Of a stretch of DNA of 18,473 nt, positions 1-7,911 are shown one piece after another. Numbering within the stretch: the first letter of the stretch is position 1; every line of letters starts with the position of its first letter. Both the position numbers and the translations under genes were made by a program. The notes beneath the pieces were generated by a model, which did no database searches, was not told the DNA's origin, and was given only the letters and a program-made list of their open reading frames with translations. The stretch covers positions 1 to 18,473 of the forward strand of contig SBEK01000068.1 in assembly GCA_009668925.1 (NCBI GenBank). Direction: 5' to 3'. The stretch is from Deltaproteobacteria bacterium. GTDB taxonomy: Bacteria; Desulfobacterota; Syntrophia; Syntrophales; Smithellaceae.

Positions 1-22
1 ACACATTTTATTGTATTTTTGC

Positions 23-51
23 TTTACAAAGGAAAGGTCTTTTGTTAGGCT
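23..51 (+). promoter_or_regulatory. Possible sigma-70 promoter upstream of smc
   Basis: A TTTACA box (23-28) lies 17 bases before TAGGCT (46-51). The -35 matches five of six consensus bases. The -10 keeps only the first, second and last conserved bases. It sits about 35 bases before the smc start, a sensible distance, but the -10 is poor and the true promoter may lie left of the window. Confidence 0.25.
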
Positions 52-86
52 TTCCCAAAAATGAGTACCCAGATTAAAGATGCGCT

Positions 87-3000
87 ATGAAACTAAAACG
101 ATTGGAAATATCCGGTTTCAAATCTTTCCGCGACAAGATCATCATTGATTTTTCGAAAGGCGTCAATGCGATTGTCGGGCCTAACGGATGTGGAAAATCA
201 AACGTCGTTGATGCGATCCGCTGGGTAATGGGCGAGCAACGCGTTAAGGCGCTCCGCGGCAAGAAAATGGACGACGTCGTCTTTAACGGCAGTGAAGACG
301 CCGCTCCCGTGAGCATGGCGGAAGTGGTTATGACGCTTTCCAGTAACGGATCGAGTTTTCCGGGTGTTTACGGAGAACTGATGGAAGTATCGATTTCCCG
401 AAAGGTCGTTCTGGACGGCGAAAGCGAGTACTGTATTAACCGCGTACCATGCCGTTTACTGGACATCAAAGAATTCTTTATGGGCACGGGGGTCGGTGCC
501 CGCACGTATTCACTGGTCGAACAGGGATCCGTGGCTTCCCTGGTGGAAGCCAAGCCGGAGGACCGGCGCTTATACATCGAAGACGCCGCCGGCGTCTCCA
601 AGTACAAAAGTCGTAAAGAAGCCGCAGTCCGCAAAATGGAGGCAACCAAGCAAAATATTTTACGCCTCAATGATATCCACAAAGAAGTCAAATCCCAACT
701 GGGAGCCATCGCCAGACAGGCTAAGAAAGCTGAACAATACAAAGAAATAAAACTGCGGATTAAAGATACGGAACTCGTCTTGTCGCAGCAGGGCTTTGCC
801 AAGTTGTCCGAAAGAAACACCGCGCTGCAGGATGCACGTTCAAAATGCTCCGAGCAGGCGGATACGGTCAAAACTCAAATGCAGGCGAAAGAATCGGCTC
901 TGGAAGAAATCAAAGCGAAGCTTCTGGAAAGCGATGAACTGATCAACGGCCATCAGACCCAACTTTACGAAATTAAAAATTCAATCACCATTAAAGAAAA
1001 GAATATTGACTTCTCGCGCCGCAGAATGACGGAAGCATCAGAGCGGAAAGAAGCGGATCAGGCGGAGATTGATTCCATGGAGCACAAGAAGTCCGGTCTG
1101 ATTATTGAGGTCGATAATTTACAGAAGAAGGCCCAGGATGCCTATAACCAGATGACCCAGCTCCAAATGGAGTTGGATGAAGGACAGCGGGAAGTTGAGG
1201 GGCTCCTGGAAGGCGATAGGGAAATCAACTCCCGATTGGAAGAACATAAGATCCGTTACATCGACGTCATGCAGGATCTGGCCAAGTTCAACAATATCAT
1301 AACCAGCCTCAACAAAAGCATGGACGATTTCAAAAAGCGTGAGGAGAGGGAAGTCCGCGAAATTGAACAGGACAGAAGCAGATTGTCCGAATTGACGGAG
1401 AAATTGCAGTCACTGGCGGCGGCTCTAACGGCCGAAGAGGAAGAAATTTCAAGGCTTAGGGATCAAAAAGAGGCGACCGCCGATGAATTGGAAAGATCCA
1501 GGTCTGATCTGCAAATTGTTGAAGAACGGATCGTGCAAATCAAGGAGGATACCGGCGGTAAATCATCCCGCCTGCAGTCTCTCTCCGAATTTCAAGCTGC
1601 CTTTAAATGGTCCAATGACGGAGTGAAAAAAGTCATCGAAACTCAGGAAAATCCGGACACTTTTTACGGCGTTGTGGCCGATCACATCAATGTTCCCCGT
1701 GAATATGAATCAGCGGTGGAAGCGGTTTTGGGTGATAAACTGCAATATGTTGTTGTGAAGAATCAGGAAGAAGGCTTGCGCGCCATCGACTATCTGAAGA
1801 ATTATCAATTGGGACGGGGCAGTTTTGTTCCCGTTGAATTGCGCGGCAGTTATGCAGAAACTTACAGCGCCGAGCATCTTCAAAATGCAGAGCCGCTGCT
1901 CCGCAAGGTAGTCGTTCAAGAGGAATTTAAGACGATTGCCGATTGCCTCCTGGGGGACGTTTTGCTAACTCCGTCGATTGAAACGGGCATTAATCTATGG
2001 AAAAAAAATGGTTTCCGGGGCACTTTTGTGACACCGGACGGAGACACCATCAGTCCGCACGGTGTCCTGACCGGCGGCAGCGGATCGGCAGTGGAAAAGA
2101 GCCTGCTGGCGACAAAAAGAGAAATTTCAGAGCTGCAGAAGGAAGTGGAAAAGCTTTCCACGGAGCTCGAGGATCAAATTCAGGAAAAAAAGAAACTGAG
2201 TTCTTCCATTTCCCGATGGGATGAAGAGCTTAACGGACTGAAAAACAGGTCTCATCTGCTGGAAATACAAATTAATGGACGGAAAAAAGATCTTGAACGT
2301 TTCGAAGACGAAGCGGGAAGACTAAAACAAAGGATTTCCGTCCTCGAATACAATCGTCAGAACATTAAAACAGAAGAAGCCCAGGCAAAGCAAAAATTAA
2401 TTGAGATAAAAGAGGAATTTCTCCAGAAAGAAGCGGCGGAAAAGGAACTGAACGAAATCATCTCTGTCTTCAATAGTCGCCGGCAGCAGTCCAGAGCCGC
2501 CATTGATGCCCAGGAGAAACGCTTGACGGAGAAGAAAGTTCTGCTGGCTTCTCTGGCGGAAAAGAAAGAAGCGGATTTGAGAACCGTGACGCGGCTGCAA
2601 CACGATATTGGCGTGAATGAAAGTGAAGTGGCACGGAAAAGAGAAGAGATTGTTGCCTGTGAAAGACAGGCGGCCGAATTGGCCTCTGCGATCGAAGCGG
2701 AGCAGACGGCTCTGCAGTCGCTCTATCAGGCGCTGTCGTCTTGCGAATCCGTGTTAACCGAAGTGAAGGAAAAACGGGTCCTCGAAGACGATCTGCTGAA
2801 GGCTCAGGAAAGCGAGATCCGGGAAATTAAGAAGAAACTGGAAGATTCGCAGAGGCAGGCCAACGAGTTGGAAATGCAATGCCGCGAAGCGGCTTTGAAT
2901 ATCGAAAACCTGCAGAAGGTGGTCGCTGAAAAACATAACGTTGATCTGGCCGCCATGATGACGGATTTCACAATGGTGGGCGATGACAGAATTGTTGAAC

Positions 3001-3635
3001 TCACCGCCCTTCTGGAAAAAGACAAGCAAACGATAGAAAACTTTGGTGAGGTGAATCTGCTGGCGCTTAATGAATATGCGGAATTGGACCAGCGCAATCA
3101 GTTTCTGACGACGCAGTTAGCCGACTTGAACGAATCACTGGCCTCCCTGCAAAGGACGATTACACGCATCAATAAAATATCCCGAGAAAGGTTTGCCGAA
3201 ACCTTCACGGCGGTTAATGAATGTTTCAAAAAGACTTTTGCCCACATTTTCCCCGGCGGCCGGGGCGAACTCCTGTTGACCGATGAAAGTGATCTTCTGG
3301 AAACGGGCGTCGATATTGATATCCAGATTCCGGGCAAGAAGGCTCAGAGCGTCAGTCTGTTGTCCGGTGGTGAGAAATCGCTTGCGGCCATTGCCTTGAT
3401 TTTTGCCATTCTGCTGTATCGCCCTACGCCGTTCTTGATCCTGGATGAAGTCGATGCGGCACTCGACGATGCCAACACCAACCTGTTTAACCGGCTGATC
3501 AGAGATGTTGCCGAATCATCCCAGGTCATCATGATTACTCATAACAAGAGTACGATGGAAGTCGCCGACACACTGTTTGGCGTGACCATGCAAAAGCAGG
3601 GGATATCATCTCTGGTGTCCGTCAACCTGAACTAA
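87..3635 (+). CDS. smc: Chromosome segregation/condensation ATPase SMC
   Basis: This is a structural maintenance of chromosomes ATPase, which in bacteria dimerises, works with ScpA/ScpB and extrudes DNA loops to compact and segregate the chromosome. At 1182 residues it has the usual bacterial length. The order of parts is complete: N-terminal head with Walker A GPNGCGKS (residues 31-38); the EQG...KPEDRR segment before the first coiled coil (about 165-500); a hinge at about 505-670 ending in a glycine-rich HGVLTGGSGS stretch; a second long coiled coil (about 680-1020); and the C-terminal head with signature LSGGEKS (1092-1098), Walker B FLILDE (1116-1121, catalytic E1121) and D-loop ALDD. The start MKLKRLEISGFKSF is the standard family N-terminus although its ribosome site is weak. 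scpA and scpB are not in the window. ftsY follows after about 116 bases, a neighbour relationship known from many bacteria. Confidence 0.97.
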   Translation: MKLKRLEISGFKSFRDKIIIDFSKGVNAIVGPNGCGKSNVVDAIRWVMGEQRVKALRGKKMDDVVFNGSEDAAPVSMAEVVMTLSSNGSSFPGVYGELMEVSISRKVVLDGESEYCINRVPCRLLDIKEFFMGTGVGARTYSLVEQGSVASLVEAKPEDRRLYIEDAAGVSKYKSRKEAAVRKMEATKQNILRLNDIHKEVKSQLGAIARQAKKAEQYKEIKLRIKDTELVLSQQGFAKLSERNTALQDARSKCSEQADTVKTQMQAKESALEEIKAKLLESDELINGHQTQLYEIKNSITIKEKNIDFSRRRMTEASERKEADQAEIDSMEHKKSGLIIEVDNLQKKAQDAYNQMTQLQMELDEGQREVEGLLEGDREINSRLEEHKIRYIDVMQDLAKFNNIITSLNKSMDDFKKREEREVREIEQDRSRLSELTEKLQSLAAALTAEEEEISRLRDQKEATADELERSRSDLQIVEERIVQIKEDTGGKSSRLQSLSEFQAAFKWSNDGVKKVIETQENPDTFYGVVADHINVPREYESAVEAVLGDKLQYVVVKNQEEGLRAIDYLKNYQLGRGSFVPVELRGSYAETYSAEHLQNAEPLLRKVVVQEEFKTIADCLLGDVLLTPSIETGINLWKKNGFRGTFVTPDGDTISPHGVLTGGSGSAVEKSLLATKREISELQKEVEKLSTELEDQIQEKKKLSSSISRWDEELNGLKNRSHLLEIQINGRKKDLERFEDEAGRLKQRISVLEYNRQNIKTEEAQAKQKLIEIKEEFLQKEAAEKELNEIISVFNSRRQQSRAAIDAQEKRLTEKKVLLASLAEKKEADLRTVTRLQHDIGVNESEVARKREEIVACERQAAELASAIEAEQTALQSLYQALSSCESVLTEVKEKRVLEDDLLKAQESEIREIKKKLEDSQRQANELEMQCREAALNIENLQKVVAEKHNVDLAAMMTDFTMVGDDRIVELTALLEKDKQTIENFGEVNLLALNEYAELDQRNQFLTTQLADLNESLASLQRTITRINKISRERFAETFTAVNECFKKTFAHIFPGGRGELLLTDESDLLETGVDIDIQIPGKKAQSVSLLSGGEKSLAAIALIFAILLYRPTPFLILDEVDAALDDANTNLFNRLIRDVAESSQVIMITHNKSTMEVADTLFGVTMQKQGISSLVSVNLN

Positions 3636-3733
3636 TCCACTCCTTTACTTTAACCTAGAAAGTCGTTATGAATAGGGCGGCAAGACGATGCGCCCCCGTT
3701 TGCGTTGACGTCTCCGAGAAACGATCATGAATG

Positions 3734-3740
3734 AAAGGAA
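3734..3740 (+). promoter_or_regulatory. Ribosome binding site deciding the ftsY start
   Basis: The purine stretch AAAGGAA lies 11 bases before GTG 3752, whereas the in-frame ATG at 3731 has no clear Shine-Dalgarno sequence upstream. This favours the GTG start, which also gives the family-like N-terminus (M)GLFDKLKAGL. Confidence 0.55.
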
Positions 3741-3751
3741 ATATTCGATAC

Positions 3752-4663
3752 GTGGGTTTATTTGACAAATTGAAAGCGGGGCTGACCAAAACACGTGATG
3801 TCCTGACAAAGAATTTCGACAATCTCGTTTTCGGGAAGAGGATTCTCGATCAATCCCTCTTCGATGAACTGGAAGAATTGATGATTTCGGCGGATATGGG
3901 GCCGCAGTTTACATATGATTTGATTGACGATGTCAAGCAGAGAATGAAACGCAACGAGTTGCAGGACGCATCGCAGATTAAGAAGGTTTTACAGGAACGC
4001 ATGATGGCGCTCCTGCAAAAAATGGAAAAGCCTTTGATGATTCCCAAGGATCAGCCATTTGTGATCATGGCCATCGGCGTCAACGGCAGTGGTAAGACGA
4101 CGACCATCGGCAAATTATCCAATCTGCTCAGCCAAAGCGGTTACCCCATTTTGCTCGTTGCCGCAGATACTTTTCGGGCTGCGGCCATTGAGCAGCTGGA
4201 AGTGTGGGGCAAACGCGTCGGCGCACCTGTGATCAAGCAAAAAATGAATGCAGATCCTGCGGCCGTGGTTTTTGACGCAGTCGGGAAGATTAAGAGTGGC
4301 TTCAACGGCGTTGTGATTGTGGACACGGCGGGCCGTTTGCATACGCGGACCAATCTGATGGAAGAGCTCAAAAAGGTCAAAAGAGTCATCAGCCGGGAAT
4401 TGCCGGGCGCCCCTCATGAGATACTCCTGGTTCTTGATGCCACCACGGGTCAGAATGCCGTCATGCAGGCCAAAATGTTTAAAGAGGATATTGGTGCAAC
4501 CGGCATTGTGCTGACCAAGCTTGATGGCACATCGAAGGGGGGCGTCGTCGTGCGTATTGCGGGTGAGCTGGGGCTGCCGGTGCGTTTTATCGGGGTGGGC
4601 GAAGGACTGGACGACCTGCGAGCCTTTGACAGCAAAGAGTTTACAGCCGCCCTCCTGGATTAA
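3752..4663 (+). CDS. ftsY: Signal recognition particle receptor FtsY
   Basis: FtsY is the SRP-family GTPase that docks ribosome-nascent chain-SRP complexes at the inner membrane for co-translational insertion of membrane proteins. From GTG 3752 the protein has 303 residues; ATG 3731 would add seven. An N domain (about 1-95) is followed by the G domain: P-loop GVNGSGKTTT (about residue 109), the DTFRAAA SRP-GTPase insertion-box motif, DTAGR (about 191-195) and TKLDG (about 255-259). The C-terminal GVGEGLDDLRAF is typical of FtsY and argues against Ffh, which would also carry a methionine-rich M domain. The long acidic A domain of E. coli FtsY is absent and the protein begins almost at the membrane-binding helix of the N domain, as in many compact FtsY proteins. 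It may be co-transcribed with smc. Confidence 0.95.
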   Translation: MGLFDKLKAGLTKTRDVLTKNFDNLVFGKRILDQSLFDELEELMISADMGPQFTYDLIDDVKQRMKRNELQDASQIKKVLQERMMALLQKMEKPLMIPKDQPFVIMAIGVNGSGKTTTIGKLSNLLSQSGYPILLVAADTFRAAAIEQLEVWGKRVGAPVIKQKMNADPAAVVFDAVGKIKSGFNGVVIVDTAGRLHTRTNLMEELKKVKRVISRELPGAPHEILLVLDATTGQNAVMQAKMFKEDIGATGIVLTKLDGTSKGGVVVRIAGELGLPVRFIGVGEGLDDLRAFDSKEFTAALLD

Positions 4664-4687
4664 GAAGCTACTGACGGCCAATAAGCG

Positions 4688-5332
4688 ATGAACAGAATTT
4701 TTGCCATCGGAGATATTCACGGCTGCCTCGCGGATCTCCGGCGCTTGATCCGGCATATATCTGCCGATCCGCAAAGCGACACGCTAATCTTGCTTGGCGA
4801 TTATATAGACCGTGCACCCGGCGGCAGGGGAGTTGTCGATTATATCTTGAGGCTGAGAGAAGACTTTCAGAAAGTGCTTTGCCTTTGTGGAAATCACGAA
4901 TCCATGCTCCTGGATTATCTGGATGGCGGAAATGAGGATCTATACCTGGCCAACGGGGGCGCGCAGACGCTCAACGCCTACGGAATCTCCCGGCACGATG
5001 GGCCGCACGCAAGAAGAGCGAAAATTCCCAAAGCTCATCTGCGCTTTTTCGAATCTCTGCTGCCATACTACGAAACGGACCAATATATATTTGTCCATGC
5101 CGGTCTTTTACCCGGCCTGCCGCTGGCCGACCAGGACATCCAGGATTTGCAATGGATCCGGCGGACGTTTATTGATTCCGAATACGATTTCGGGAAGCGG
5201 ATTATTTTTGGACATACGCGTTTCGCCGCGCCTCTGGTGACCGCAAATAAGATCGGCATTGACACCGGCGCAGTCTATGGCGGCAAACTCACCTGCGTGG
5301 AGTTGCCGGCTCTCAAATTTTATCAGGGATGA
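4688..5332 (+). CDS. PPP-family metallophosphatase (serine/threonine phosphatase or ApaH-like)
   Basis: This 214-residue protein belongs to the calcineurin-like PPP phosphoesterases. The metal- and phosphate-binding motifs are all visible in order: GDIHG (8-12), GDYIDR (37-42), GNHE (68-71), then a VHAGL histidine motif and a final FGHT motif near the C-terminus. Members act on phosphoserine/threonine/tyrosine (PrpA/PrpB, PP1-like) or on diadenosine tetraphosphate (ApaH). The size and the GDYIDRAPGG form fit the small bacterial protein-phosphatase type better than E. coli ApaH (about 280 residues), but the substrate cannot be read from sequence. No signal peptide is seen, so it should be cytoplasmic. 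It begins 24 bases after ftsY, with a weak ribosome site, and is followed almost without gap by the formimidoyltransferase gene, suggesting one transcript. Confidence 0.85.
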   Translation: MNRIFAIGDIHGCLADLRRLIRHISADPQSDTLILLGDYIDRAPGGRGVVDYILRLREDFQKVLCLCGNHESMLLDYLDGGNEDLYLANGGAQTLNAYGISRHDGPHARRAKIPKAHLRFFESLLPYYETDQYIFVHAGLLPGLPLADQDIQDLQWIRRTFIDSEYDFGKRIIFGHTRFAAPLVTANKIGIDTGAVYGGKLTCVELPALKFYQG

Positions 5333-5334
5333 AT

Positions 5335-6240
5335 ATGAAAGTTATCGAGTGCGTGCCGAATATCAGTGAAGGATGCGATTGGGGAAAGATCGAGGCGATT
5401 GCCGCCGTATTGAAATCATTTTCCCGTATTCACCTGATTGACTTCAGTGGTGACAGTGATCATAACCGAAGCGTCTTCACCTTTCTCGGAAAACCCGATG
5501 ATGTGCTGGAAGCGGCGCTGGCGGCATCGGACGAAGCCTTGAAGCTGATTGACATGCGAAAGCAGACCGGGGTCCATCCCCGACTGGGGGCCGTGGATGT
5601 CGTGCCTTTCATTCCTCTGGGAAAAACAAAGATGGAAGAAGCCGTTGATCTGGCTCATCGTTTCGGCCGGCAATTTTATGAACGATTCGGAGTCCCCGTC
5701 TATTTTTACGGATATGCGGCCCTGATTCCTGAACGACGGGAACTGGCGAATATCCGGCGCGGCGGTTATGAAGCACTTAGCGATAAATTGTCGAATCCGG
5801 CCGATGCGCCTGATATCGGCAAGCCTGAATTCAATCCTCAGAGCGGTGCAACGGCCGTAGGGGCGCGTGAGCCACTGGTCGCTTATAATATCAATCTCCA
5901 ATGCGATGATCTGCGGTTGGCGCAAAAAATTGCATCGCAGATCCGGGAAAAAAGCGGCGGCCTCGCGCACGTGCGGGCGATCGGTGTCATTTTGAAAAGC
6001 AGAAAATTGGCTCAGGTGTCCATCAATCTTACCAATTGCAAAGAAACGCCGCTGAAAGCGATTTATGACCAGGTGGAAGCACTGGCAGCTGAGCGTGGGA
6101 TTGAGATTTTAGAATCCGAATTGATCGGCCTTGCACCCAAATGCGCTTTTGCCGGCACCAGGCCCGAAAACCTGAAGCTGGTCAACTTTAATCAAGACCG
6201 CCTGCTGGAAAAGCATTTAAAGGATTTCGCTGATCCCTGA
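5335..6240 (+). CDS. ftcD: Glutamate formimidoyltransferase
   Basis: The enzyme moves the formimino group between formiminoglutamate and tetrahydrofolate, a step of histidine (or purine) degradation that feeds one-carbon units. The protein is about 301 residues, which corresponds to the transferase half only: the cyclodeaminase domain found in the animal bifunctional protein is missing. Family motifs are VIECVPNISEG at the N-terminus, DHNRSVFTF (HNR at 43-45) and GVHPRLGAVDVVPF, whose histidine (residue 81) corresponds to the catalytic His82 of the mammalian enzyme. I prefer ATG 5335 over ATG 5329: an AGGG at 5325-5328 is correctly spaced for the former but touches the latter, and the result starts MKVIECVPN as in relatives. 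Use of 5329 would give a four-base overlap with the phosphatase gene. No other histidine-degradation gene is visible. Confidence 0.92.
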   Translation: MKVIECVPNISEGCDWGKIEAIAAVLKSFSRIHLIDFSGDSDHNRSVFTFLGKPDDVLEAALAASDEALKLIDMRKQTGVHPRLGAVDVVPFIPLGKTKMEEAVDLAHRFGRQFYERFGVPVYFYGYAALIPERRELANIRRGGYEALSDKLSNPADAPDIGKPEFNPQSGATAVGAREPLVAYNINLQCDDLRLAQKIASQIREKSGGLAHVRAIGVILKSRKLAQVSINLTNCKETPLKAIYDQVEALAAERGIEILESELIGLAPKCAFAGTRPENLKLVNFNQDRLLEKHLKDFADP

Positions 6241-6250
6241 ACCCCCAAGG

Positions 6251-6278
6251 TTGACAGCCCGGGCAAAGAATGTTAAAC
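6251..6278 (+). promoter_or_regulatory. Probable promoter of the tRNA-Arg gene
   Basis: A perfect TTGACA (-35, 6251-6256) is followed after 16 bases by TTAAAC (6273-6278), a modest -10 match. The next bases are G+C-rich (GGCGACC), the discriminator type associated with stringent control of stable RNA genes. Transcription would start near 6285, about 32 bases before the mature tRNA. The -35 is convincing and the -10 less so. Confidence 0.45.
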
Positions 6279-6316
6279 GGCGACCTCGACCTCCCAGGGT
6301 AAACGACTTTACGGCT

Positions 6317-6393
6317 GCCCCTGTAGCTCAGTAGGATAGAGCGACAGATTCCTAATCTGTGGGCCGCGTGTTCGACTCACGCCAGGGGCACCA
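6317..6393 (+). tRNA. tRNA-Arg (anticodon CCU)
   Basis: The 77-base gene folds into a full cloverleaf. The acceptor stem GCCCCTG (6317-6323) pairs with CAGGGGC (6383-6389); discriminator A and an encoded CCA follow (6390-6393). The D arm is GCTC/GAGC. The anticodon stem ACAGA/TCTGT encloses loop TTCCTAA, giving anticodon CCT (6351-6353). The T stem GCGTG/CACGC encloses TTCGACT. It reads the arginine codon AGG. It stands alone, with a likely promoter of its own, and a short T run (6396-6400) follows the CCA. Confidence 0.96.
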
Positions 6394-6734
6394 ATTTTTA
6401 GCACTTGCATTTTAAAGTCAAGATTGTCAGTCTCTCCTCTAATTGCGAAACCGGATCCAACGGAGCCAATGGCGCTGAAAATCCATATGATCTGCGGCCA
6501 TCTTATCATACCGCCGGTGAACCGGACACCGTTGGCCACGACGTTTGGTTAAGCGATAAAGATTACCCCGGCGAATAAAGCGGGATTGTGCATGCGGCGT
6601 CAGGTCGTTCATTCGAGGAGCTCTGAAGGACAAGCCTTAACGCGACTGCCTGAAACGCCATCAATTTAATCTTTACAAAAGGTCTTCTTCCTGATTAAAG
6701 TCATCTCACCAATAAATTTTCAGGAGCTTTTCTT
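6394..6734. other. Intergenic stretch without a supported gene, between tRNA-Arg and trxB
   Basis: About 340 bases with no convincing coding sequence. Two overlapping - strand frames (6439-6633 and 6309-6539) are open, but neither product resembles a protein I know and one is read through the tRNA. A 9-base inverted repeat (TAAAGATTA at 6557-6565 and TAATCTTTA at 6667-6675) and a 6-base one (GTTAAG 6548-6553, CTTAAC 6636-6641) are present, but they cross instead of nesting and look accidental. The last 65 bases hold the likely trxB promoter and ribosome site. Position directly after a tRNA 3' end leaves open that the middle is the eroded end of an integrated or inserted element. Confidence 0.5.
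6672..6700 (+). promoter_or_regulatory. Possible trxB promoter
   Basis: TTTACA (6672-6677) lies 17 bases before TTAAAG (6695-6700), with a TG dinucleotide (6692-6693) in the extended -10 position. The -35 matches five of six bases and the -10 three. Initiation would fall near 6707, giving a leader of about 28 bases that contains the AGGAG ribosome site (6722-6726). Confidence 0.3.
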
Positions 6735-7709
6735 ATGAATCAGGCGAAGTTGCCCGAATATGATTATGATGTCGTTATTATCGGTGGCGGGCCGGCCGGC
6801 TATACGGCGGGAATTTACGCCGCCCGGGCCGACCTCAAAACCCTTTTGGTGGAGGGTGCGTCCACGGTCAGTCAAATATCGATAACCGACATGATTGAAA
6901 ATTATCCGGGCATTCCGGAAGGCATCAATGGCTATGATCTCATGCAGCTGTTTAAAAAGCAGGCCATCAGGTTTGGCCTGGAAATCTTATCGAAAGATGC
7001 CACTGCGATTAAGAAAAGTGATTCCACTCCGACAATTTGGGAAGTTTCCGCAGGCGATAATGTATTTAAAACGCTGACCATTATTGCTGCAACCGGAGCC
7101 AAATGGAGAAATCTGGACATTCCGGGAGAAATAGAGTTTATCGGAAAAGGCGTCTCCTACTGCGCTACCTGTGACGGGCCATTCTATCGCAATAAAGACG
7201 TCATCGTTGTCGGCGGCGGTGATGCGGCAATTCAGGAAGCGCTTTTCCTGACCCATTTTGCCAAAAAAGTGATTGTCGTTCATCGCCGTGACCGGTTGCG
7301 TGCGGCAGAGATGCTGCAAAAGAGGGCATTTGCCGAAAAGAAGATCGAATTTGTCTGGAATTCAATTCTCCTGGAAATTAGCGGTCCGGACACAGTCGCG
7401 CAGGCGAGAGTCAAGAATCAAAAAACGGGAGAAATAAGCGAACTGAAAGCTGACGGGGCTTTTATTTTCGTCGGGCGACTTCCCTATACGGATATTTTCC
7501 GGGGCCTGTTGGATATGGACCCGTCGGGTTTCATTAAAACGGATGAGCATCTGAAAACGAGCGCGGCCGGGATATATGCCGCCGGCGACTGCCGGGATAA
7601 ACTTTTCCGGCAGGTTGTTACTGCCGCGGGTGACGGAGCCAATGCCCTGCACAGCGCCAATCTGTATATTGACGATCTGAAAGGTCAATCTTATTATTCC
7701 TTAATATAA
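6735..7709 (+). CDS. trxB: Thioredoxin reductase (NADPH)
   Basis: This low-molecular-weight thioredoxin reductase (324 residues, normal family length) uses NADPH and FAD to reduce oxidised thioredoxin in the cytoplasm. The N-terminal FAD fold is VVIIGGGPAGYTAGIYAAR. The redox-active disulfide is C143-A-T-C146 in the classic SYCATCDGPFYR setting. The NADPH domain has GGGDAA (160-165) and HRRDRLRA (183-190), whose arginines bind the 2'-phosphate of NADPH, arguing against a ferredoxin- or NADH-dependent variant. The C-terminal FAD motif GIYAAGDCRD is present. An AGGAG ribosome site eight bases upstream supports the start. It is 202 bases from lgt, so it may be a separate unit or head the following cluster. 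Thioredoxin itself is not in the window. Confidence 0.96.
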   Translation: MNQAKLPEYDYDVVIIGGGPAGYTAGIYAARADLKTLLVEGASTVSQISITDMIENYPGIPEGINGYDLMQLFKKQAIRFGLEILSKDATAIKKSDSTPTIWEVSAGDNVFKTLTIIAATGAKWRNLDIPGEIEFIGKGVSYCATCDGPFYRNKDVIVVGGGDAAIQEALFLTHFAKKVIVVHRRDRLRAAEMLQKRAFAEKKIEFVWNSILLEISGPDTVAQARVKNQKTGEISELKADGAFIFVGRLPYTDIFRGLLDMDPSGFIKTDEHLKTSAAGIYAAGDCRDKLFRQVVTAAGDGANALHSANLYIDDLKGQSYYSLI

Positions 7710-7911
7710 AAGGTGTTAACCGCAGTCGGAAAGCGAAAGCGAAACAACAAGGCATTATCTTTCAAAAGAATCATTTCGAGATCAACAGCGAATGAGGAAT
7801 CTTCCGATCTTTCAAGGCTATCCATCAGGATGACCGGTTTTACCCAAAAACAAAAAGGAATCGGTTATTTTTTGAGAAATTTTCAAATCCCGAAATGGAG
7901 TTCAATACGTA

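Noticed and set aside
4115..4774. 219-residue minus-strand open frame
   Set aside because: Antisense to the ftsY GTPase domain and the start of the phosphatase; no family resemblance.
5416..5970. 184-residue minus-strand open frame
   Set aside because: Antisense to the formimidoyltransferase gene with its catalytic motifs intact.
6439..6633. 64-residue minus-strand frame in the gap after the tRNA
   Set aside because: Arginine-rich product with no recognisable domain and no clear ribosome site; kept only as part of the unexplained region.
6548..6641. Possible integron attC site (GTTAAGC ... CTTAAC)
   Set aside because: The core elements are in the wrong order for attC on both strands and one fails the consensus; no cassette or integrase is present.
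6557..6675. 9-base inverted repeat TAAAGATTA/TAATCTTTA as insertion-sequence ends
   Set aside because: Imperfect beyond 9 bases, only about 100 bases apart, no transposase remnant and no target duplication seen.
7870..7886. A+T-rich near-palindrome before lgt
   Set aside because: One mismatch, low-complexity sequence and no promoter next to it; too weak to call an operator.
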